Assembly (NCBI RefSeq): GCF_009650095.1 | Contig: NZ_CP045915.1 | Location: 1,550,001 to 1,614,000, forward strand | DNA: 64,000 nt | From: Gracilibacillus salitolerans | Lineage (GTDB): Bacteria; Bacillota; Bacilli; Bacillales; Amphibacillaceae | Direction of reading: 5' to 3' | In this document: piece by piece, positions 62,064 through 64,000 of the stretch | Layout of the letters: each line of letters opens with the position of its first letter | Numbering within the stretch: the stretch's first letter is position 1 | Notes under the pieces: model-generated | Database searches by the model: none | Seen by the model: the letters and a program-made list of their open reading frames with translations, nothing else | What the model was told of the DNA's origin: nothing | Program-made: the position numbers and the translations under genes

Positions 62064-62954
62064 TTGGATATCAAGCACCTACAATATTTTTTAGAAGTAA
62101 TTAAAACAGAAAATTTCACCCAAGCAGCAGAAAACCTATACATTACTCAGCCGGCACTTAGTCGAATTGTTAAAACATTGGAAAGTGACCTAGGTGTTGC
62201 TTTATTTCACCGTTCAAGAAAGAAAATTACACTTACAGATGCAGGGAAAGTACTACATAAGCATGCAACAAAAATTGCAGATCAAATAACAGAAATGGAG
62301 CAGGAAATCGACCAAATACGAACATTAAAAACTGGTCATGTACGGATTGGCTTACCAACTGTCGTTAATTCCTTCTTTTTTTCTCAGTTAATTACTGATT
62401 TTCATCAACGTTATCCAGGTGTTACTTTTCATTTGGAGGAAAATGGATCAAAAATAATTGAAGATAAGGTGTTGGATGGGAAACTGAATTGTGGTGTAGT
62501 CGTACTGAATGATCATTTGACAGCAGACTACTATACCTTTGTAGAAGATAATTTAAATCTGGTGGTATCTAATCAGCATGCATTAGCGAATCAAAAACAA
62601 ATACAAGTACAAGATTTAAAAGATGAATCATTTATTATGTTTAATCAGGATTTTGAATCAAGGAATATTATAATCCAGGCATGTAAGAAAGCTGGCTTTG
62701 AACCGAAGATTGTTTCCGAAACATCACAAATCGACTTTTTAGAGGAAATGGTAGCAACGAATTTAGGTGTTACGCTTTTACCAGATAGTACAAGTCAAAC
62801 ATTCTCGAAGAATATTATTAGAATCCCCATTGTAAACCCGACTATCCCTTGGAATCTTGCGTTTATTTGGAAAAAAGACCCCCATCTATCACAAATTAAT
62901 AAACAATTTATTGCTTTTACGAAAGAGAAACTAATGCAGCAAAAAGAGAATTGA
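62064..62954 (+). CDS. LysR-family transcriptional regulator
   Basis: The 296-residue protein has the LysR helix-turn-helix (FTQAAENLYITQPALSRIVK) and a periplasmic-binding-like effector domain (GHVRIGLPTVVNSFFFSQLI). It starts with TTG behind GAGGAGG. It is not divergent from any gene, which is unusual for LysR regulators, so its target is not evident. It lies after the GH1 terminator and is probably independent of the mannan regulon. Confidence 0.88.
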   Translation: MDIKHLQYFLEVIKTENFTQAAENLYITQPALSRIVKTLESDLGVALFHRSRKKITLTDAGKVLHKHATKIADQITEMEQEIDQIRTLKTGHVRIGLPTVVNSFFFSQLITDFHQRYPGVTFHLEENGSKIIEDKVLDGKLNCGVVVLNDHLTADYYTFVEDNLNLVVSNQHALANQKQIQVQDLKDESFIMFNQDFESRNIIIQACKKAGFEPKIVSETSQIDFLEEMVATNLGVTLLPDSTSQTFSKNIIRIPIVNPTIPWNLAFIWKKDPHLSQINKQFIAFTKEKLMQQKEN

Positions 62955-62980
62955 ATCTGTCCATGTTGGGCAGGTTATTT

Positions 62981-63003
62981 TTTATACTATCAGCTAGTAT
63001 AAA
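62981..63003. promoter_or_regulatory. Palindrome ahead of the thioesterase gene
   Basis: TTTATACTA and TAGTATAAA form a perfect 9-bp inverted repeat around TCAGC. Without a T run it could be an operator or a weak terminator for the LysR gene. Confidence 0.4.
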
Positions 63004-63150
63004 TTTAATTATGATGAATTTAATTTCTAACCGTTTACATACATTTTTGTTATCTTGAGCATAATAGATTGGAATTGTACTTTACCCGCTCTCGGGAATT
63101 ATAATTTAGTAGTACGGGAGGAAATAAGAGAAAAGTACAGGGGTGACAAT

Positions 63151-63666
63151 ATGGAAACAAAGAAAATGAGAGAAACACGCGTTGTCCAAACTGACCAAGT
63201 TTTGATCAACGATTTAAATAATTATCATTCACTTTTTGGTGGCGTGTTAATGAAAAAAATGGACGGATGTGCGACACTATCGGCAAGAAGACATTCACGA
63301 ATTAAAGAGTGCGTAACGGCTTCAACAGATTCTGTTCATTTTATTGCTCCTATTCGTCAGTCAGATTCTGTTTGTATCGAGTCTTTCGTGACATATACAG
63401 GTACAAGTTCAATGGAAATTTTCTGTAAGGTAATTGCCGAGGATTTAGATACAGGAGAGAGACGTTTTGCGGCTACTGCATTCTTTACATTTGTTGCTAT
63501 CGGACAAGACAGAAAGCCAGTACGAGTTCCAAAAGTAAAACCGGAAACAGATGAAGAGAAGTATCTATATGAAACAAGCAGTGAACGTGTGAAGATTAGA
63601 GATTTAAAGAGACAACAAAATAAAGAGTTAATTTCTAATATATCATTAGAAAAACCATGGGATTAA
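63151..63666 (+). CDS. Acyl-CoA thioesterase, hotdog fold (YkhA-like)
   Basis: The 171-residue protein has the hotdog pattern of YkhA/YciA thioesterases: NDLNNYHSLFGGVLMKKMDG near the start and SVHFIAPIRQSDSVCIESFV in the middle. It hydrolyses acyl-CoA thioesters in the cytoplasm. The ATG at 63151 is chosen for AGGGGTGA upstream; the frame is open earlier without a ribosome site. The next gene follows 11 bases later. Confidence 0.88.
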   Translation: METKKMRETRVVQTDQVLINDLNNYHSLFGGVLMKKMDGCATLSARRHSRIKECVTASTDSVHFIAPIRQSDSVCIESFVTYTGTSSMEIFCKVIAEDLDTGERRFAATAFFTFVAIGQDRKPVRVPKVKPETDEEKYLYETSSERVKIRDLKRQQNKELISNISLEKPWD

Positions 63667-63677
63667 GGAGAGGAATT

Positions 63678-64000
63678 ATGCTTATTTCAGCAAGTAAACA
63701 GAATTTACAAGATGTTCAAATTGCGATTGAAAAGTTAAAAGAAGAACATCCGGATCAATTTGAACAATTCAAGAACATTATAAAACTGACACGTCAGTTA
63801 CAATACAGTTTTCAATATTTGGGATGTGTAGTCATGGATGAAGATCCAAGTGATTTTTTACCGGAAGTACAAGATATTTATGTATTGTCTATTTATAAAC
63901 GAGAATTAGCAAAATTAAAACAAGGACATGGTTTAGACAAAGTACAGCAACTGTTAGCAAGTTATAAAGAAGTTAGCTACGATCATATTTGTAAATTAAT
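63678..64000 (+). CDS. Hypothetical protein, cut by the window edge
   Basis: An open frame starts at ATG 63678 behind AAGGAGAGG and runs without a stop to the end of the window (107 codons). It begins MLISASKQNLQDVQIAIEKL and continues with a charged helical sequence containing YLGCVVMDEDPSDFLPEVQD. I do not recognise the family. Short spacing suggests it is cotranscribed with the thioesterase gene. Confidence 0.65.
   Translation, partial: MLISASKQNLQDVQIAIEKLKEEHPDQFEQFKNIIKLTRQLQYSFQYLGCVVMDEDPSDFLPEVQDIYVLSIYKRELAKLKQGHGLDKVQQLLASYKEVSYDHICKL

Noticed and set aside
63026..63039. cre-like site TCTAACCGTTTACA ahead of the thioesterase gene
   Set aside because: It matches 12 of 14 positions, but no promoter is placed around it and the downstream gene has no sugar link.
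1..64000. tRNA, rRNA, riboswitch or T-box
   Set aside because: I looked for cloverleaf ends, conserved rRNA stretches and the common riboswitch cores in the intergenic gaps and saw none that I could support.

Overview
The window is chromosomal DNA of a low-GC, Gram-positive, endospore-forming Bacillaceae. Evidence for this is AGGAGG-type Shine-Dalgarno sites, frequent TTG/GTG starts, a Tlp spore protein, a SinR-type regulator, CcpA-like cre sites and msmX-dependent-style sugar importers that lack their own ATPase. Gene content and the dispersed repeats resemble halotolerant genera such as Gracilibacillus or Oceanobacillus. That placement is an inference, not a database result.

Region 1 (1-10.2 kb) is housekeeping: the end of an ABC-class ATPase gene, queG, ogt, two small acidic lipoproteins flanking an IS3 transposase remnant, an amidase-domain protein, trmL, an HD hydrolase, a histidine phosphatase, a cadC-cadA metal-efflux operon and a metallophosphoesterase. 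Region 2 (10.4-15.6 kb) holds a DUF5392-like membrane protein, two glycosyltransferases around a sinR-like gene, an orphan NarL-type response regulator and an AraC regulator. Region 3 (15.9-20.6 kb) is a five-gene operon: ThuA-like, Gfo/Idh/MocA, TIM-barrel isomerase/epimerase, Gfo/Idh/MocA, TIM-barrel. It looks like an oxidoreductive glycoside or sugar-derivative pathway. Region 4 (21-30 kb) is mixed: EIIA-Glc, a MerR/MFS efflux pair with a 19-bp-spacer promoter, NIPSNAP, a truncated Nudix gene, PadR/HAAS, an unrecognised 317-aa protein, a methyltransferase, an APH-type kinase, tlp and VanZ.

Region 5 (30-62 kb) is a large galactoglucomannan-oligosaccharide locus. It contains a GH36 alpha-galactosidase, an ABC exporter, an MCP, a YesM/YesN two-component system with an Lpl-type importer, a cellobiose/mannobiose 2-epimerase plus GH130 mannosylglucose phosphorylase, a LacI regulator, a YesL-like protein, a second CUT1 importer, two GH113 mannanase-like enzymes, a GH2 beta-mannosidase, an SGNH esterase, a frameshifted aldo/keto reductase, a CE7 acetyl esterase and a GH1 beta-glucosidase. 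None of these enzymes has a signal peptide, so acetylated and galactosylated oligosaccharides appear to be imported and dismantled inside the cell. A 16-bp palindrome of the type AAGTTAACGATAACTT sits at four promoters of this locus and probably marks the LacI regulon. The window ends with a LysR regulator, an acyl-CoA thioesterase and a cut-off hypothetical gene.

The most unusual non-coding content is a family of eight dispersed intergenic elements (about 35-150 bp). They share a GTGAGACTTCC-like end and a CACCGTGATAAA-like end, with hairpins showing compensatory changes. Several lie between genes of one operon, just ahead of a ribosome binding site. I could not assign this family to a known class.
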